Assembly: GCA_031549725.1 (NCBI GenBank)
Contig: JAVBPH010000042.1
Location: 1-64,000 of the forward strand
DNA length: 64,000 nucleotides
Direction: 5' to 3'
Source of the DNA: UBA937 sp031549725
Lineage (GTDB): Bacteria > Spirochaetota > Spirochaetia > Treponematales > Breznakiellaceae
Shown here one piece after another: positions 61,998-64,000 of this stretch (position 1 is its first letter; each line of letters starts with the position of its first letter). The translations under genes were made by a program, and so were the position numbers. Below the pieces are notes generated by a model. It was given only the letters and a program-made list of their open reading frames with translations, made no database searches and was not told the DNA's origin.

Positions 61998-62339
61998 CTA
62001 TACATGAATTCCAATGGCTTCCCTGATGGAATCCACCAGGGTCTTCCGGCCTTCCAGTTTTCCCATGGTTCCGGGAATTTCCACAATCAGGGGATACTTC
62101 CCGGACAGCTGCCACTGGGTGACTTCATTATCCAGCCAGTCCACTACTTCTTCCGTGAGGATAAGCACCCGGTAATCCTGGGTGCCCGGCAGCACCGTGC
62201 CCGCGGTTTCATCATACCCCTGGGTGATTTTGCGGAAAACCAGCCGGGCATCGTCGGCGTTATACACCGACGTTCCTTCTACCCCGACAAACCGGAATGC
62301 CGTAACCAGTTCCGCATCACCTATAAAATAATAATCCAC
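61998..62339 (-). CDS. atpF: V-type ATP synthase subunit F
   Basis: 113 residues of the small Rossmann-like rotor subunit: MDYYFIGDAELVTAFRFVGVEG at the start, YRVLILTEEVVDWLDNEV in the middle, KYPLIVEIPG then GRKTLVDSIREAIGIHV at the end. It lies 7 nt after atpK. The 140-bp gap to atpE holds no gene I recognise. Confidence 0.9.
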   Translation of the reverse strand: MDYYFIGDAELVTAFRFVGVEGTSVYNADDARLVFRKITQGYDETAGTVLPGTQDYRVLILTEEVVDWLDNEVTQWQLSGKYPLIVEIPGTMGKLEGRKTLVDSIREAIGIHV

Positions 62340-62346
62340 AGGTTCT

Positions 62347-62658
62347 TTAGAAAATAATTATCAGCAGAGCCACCAGGAAGCCCCAGAGACAGATACCTTC
62401 CGCAAGACCCGCATAGGGCAAAGCCTTTCCGGAAAGTTCGGGATTCTCACTCATGGCACCCATGGCGGCAGCGCCGATCTGACCTACGGCGATACCGCCG
62501 GCTATACATGAAAGACCCACCGCAAGCGCTGCGGCAAAATACTTCCAGACCGAACTGCCCGAAGACTGGGTGTCAGCTGTTCCGCTTCCCTGGGCAAACA
62601 CCATGGCCCCGGAAAAAACAAAGAACAGGATCAGGACAATTAAAACAATACGTTTCAC
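62347..62658 (-). CDS. atpK: V-type ATP synthase subunit K (proteolipid)
   Basis: 103 residues. An N-terminal hydrophobic segment (about 4-22, ending FAQ) resembles a signal peptide, followed by a polar Ser/Thr/Gly stretch and then one two-helix hairpin (about 38-64 and 77-103). The ion-binding glutamate is Glu87 in GLAEGICLWG, with Gln60 in helix 1. It therefore has one hairpin, as in F-type c, not the duplicated two-hairpin form of many V-type K subunits. It overlaps atpI by 4 nt. Confidence 0.88.
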   Translation of the reverse strand: MKRIVLIVLILFFVFSGAMVFAQGSGTADTQSSGSSVWKYFAAALAVGLSCIAGGIAVGQIGAAAMGAMSENPELSGKALPYAGLAEGICLWGFLVALLIIIF

Positions 62659-64000
62659 GACTCAACCTCCTCACGGAACCGGAACGGGGTATATTCGACC
62701 CCGGTTTCGGTAAAAAACTTACTGAAAAATTCATAATATTGAAGACGTACGACCTGGATCGCTACGATCATTCCCTCAAGAACAATAATAACAAGATTCC
62801 CGAAAATAACGATGATCAGTGAAAACACCGGCCCCACCGGGGCGTGGGAAACCATCCCCGAAAGGGTAAACACAATAAATGAAAGCACCGCATGGGACAA
62901 CGCAAAGGCGCCCACCCGGAGAAAACTTACCGTATTGGAAATATAGGATGATATGGTTTCCAGGATTTCCACAAATCCTTCCATTACAAAAACCATAAAC
63001 CCGTGTTCCAGCACCGGCCGCTGCCCCGAAACAATGCGCCAGATAACAGGACCGAAAAATATAAAACCCACCGGCGCTATCAGGCCAATCAGATCATACC
63101 AGGCAAAACTGCCGCCCAGGATTATTTTTACCGCAATAAAAATGGCATACCAGAAGAACAGAACCCCCGCCAAACCGGTCTTTGAAAAGAAAGCCTTTTC
63201 GTACTGTTTCAGGCTTGCCTGGTTTACAATATTGATTACCAGCCCGATGGAATTAAGAATAACCCCCACCCCGATGGTGAACCCGAAGAAATAGAAAAGC
63301 TTTTCCACACTGCCCTTCTCCGGCATGAGCTGGAGAATCCTGTCCACGGGATGCCCCGTCAGAAGCCCCGTGATAAACCTGGTGGGTTCCACCAAAAGAT
63401 GATCATAGGTAAATATTTCCCCGGTTAAAAGGCCCATAACCATGGACGCGGCCCCCACCGCAATAAGGGGTACCGAAAAATGCCTCCAATGGGCCAGTTT
63501 TTTCATACCCCGTCTGCTGGTCAGTATCCCCAGAAGGAACAGCACCGCCCCCTGCCCCAAATCGCCGAACATAATACCAAAAAGGATAGTAAAGAAAACA
63601 GCGACAAAAGGAGTGGGGTCGATGGTACCGTAAAGGGGAGCTCCGTAGGAGAATACCACCTTTTCAAATCCCCGGACGAATTTTCCGTGCTTGAGGGATA
63701 CGGGCACTTTTTCGGTACCGTCTTTTATGGACTGGACTTCATTGGGATCAAAGGATTTTATAGCGATGTTGCCGCCGGTGATACTTTCCAGGTCGGCTAC
63801 CATTTCCTTAACCTGATCCGCCGGTACCCATCCGGACAGTACGTAGGTACTCTTGGTACTCTGCAGCCGGTCCTTAAGGGCTTCCACAGCGGAGGCCATT
63901 AAATATGATGCGGTCAGTTTCTGAAGAACCGGTCCGTATTTACCCTTTAATGCGGATTTTTCCTTATTGATGGAATCAATATCCGAATTAACCGAGGAAA
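62655..64000 (-). CDS. atpI: V-type ATP synthase subunit I, 5'-truncated by the window edge
   Basis: The frame stays open through the right edge: codons upstream of the Met at 63899 read without a stop to 64000, so at least 447 codons are seen and the true start lies outside. The C-terminal part has about seven membrane segments, with the stator motif region around FLRVGAFALSHAVLSFIVF and LEGMIVAIQVVRLQYYEFFSKFF. This is the a-like subunit forming ion half-channels with the K ring. Other V0 subunit genes, such as C, may lie beyond the edge. Confidence 0.93.
   Translation of the reverse strand, partial: SSVNSDIDSINKEKSALKGKYGPVLQKLTASYLMASAVEALKDRLQSTKSTYVLSGWVPADQVKEMVADLESITGGNIAIKSFDPNEVQSIKDGTEKVPVSLKHGKFVRGFEKVVFSYGAPLYGTIDPTPFVAVFFTILFGIMFGDLGQGAVLFLLGILTSRRGMKKLAHWRHFSVPLIAVGAASMVMGLLTGEIFTYDHLLVEPTRFITGLLTGHPVDRILQLMPEKGSVEKLFYFFGFTIGVGVILNSIGLVINIVNQASLKQYEKAFFSKTGLAGVLFFWYAIFIAVKIILGGSFAWYDLIGLIAPVGFIFFGPVIWRIVSGQRPVLEHGFMVFVMEGFVEILETISSYISNTVSFLRVGAFALSHAVLSFIVFTLSGMVSHAPVGPVFSLIIVIFGNLVIIVLEGMIVAIQVVRLQYYEFFSKFFTETGVEYTPFRFREEVES

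Noticed and set aside
1..64000. Insertion sequences, prophage or genomic island.
   Set aside because: No transposase, integrase or phage structural gene was found. The hgc locus has no visible mobility gene, though it lies at the window edge.

Overview
The window looks like chromosome from a treponeme-like spirochaete. The best evidence is gene content and order. A cytoplasmic-filament gene (cfpA) sits beside a PPDK-like gene, a von Willebrand-A protein and a pallilysin-type adhesin, as I remember for Treponema pallidum TP0746-TP0751. The runs rpsB-tsf-frr-uppS-cdsA-dxr-rseP without pyrH, pta followed by a TPR gene, and a V-type (not F-type) ATPase cluster in the order I-K-F-E-A-B-D also fit. 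Base composition is moderate, and many intergenic gaps carry palindromic repeats. I saw no prophage, insertion sequence, CRISPR array or rRNA. The only tRNA found is tRNA-Lys(TTT).

Layout. 0-2 kb, minus strand: an ArsR-family repressor, hgcA and hgcB, the signature gene pair of microbial mercury methylation, with an operator-like palindrome on the promoter. 2.3-4.5 kb: alkylation-repair genes (Ada/AlkA fusion and Ogt). 4.7-13 kb: an unknown membrane HExxH protein, tRNA-Lys, mtaB, a TPR protein, a bactofilin, pta and a large TPR protein. 13-23 kb: a divergent PPDK, an unknown gene, cfpA, a vWA protein, a DHH phosphoesterase and a pallilysin-like protein. 23-28 kb: SPOR and LapA-like envelope proteins, miaB, a small membrane protein, folE2 and folD. 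28-36 kb: an outer-membrane barrel, lipoproteins, RarA with a long C-terminal extension, coaD, a HEAT protein and bacterioferritin. 36-46 kb: maf and the rpsB-to-rseP run, then a CpXC protein and a WD40-like protein. 46-51 kb, minus strand: a ComFB-like protein and rpsF-ssb-rpsR-(YybS-like)-rplI-dnaB. 51-55 kb: rsmD, TPR proteins and rlmN. 55-64 kb, minus strand: map, a DnaJ-domain protein, a flavodoxin-like protein, a universal-stress protein and the V-ATPase operon, whose subunit I gene runs off the right edge.

Three dispersed repeat families are notable. Family A is a three-hairpin element (copies near 1, 3.8, 28 and 32.7 kb). Family B is a 160-180 bp multi-hairpin element (near 2.0, 6.2 and 35.7 kb). 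Family C is a roughly 87 bp hairpin unit in tandem (six units at 22.6-23.1 kb, three at 54.7-54.95 kb, one decayed at 32.6 kb), always between convergent genes. In all three, stem sequences differ between copies while base pairing is kept, which suggests a conserved fold.

The two most interesting things are the ArsR-hgcA-hgcB locus in a spirochaete and the structured repeat families, which I cannot match to any named element. Coordinates are read from the sequence by eye. Comparisons with T. pallidum and other species are from memory and were not checked by search.
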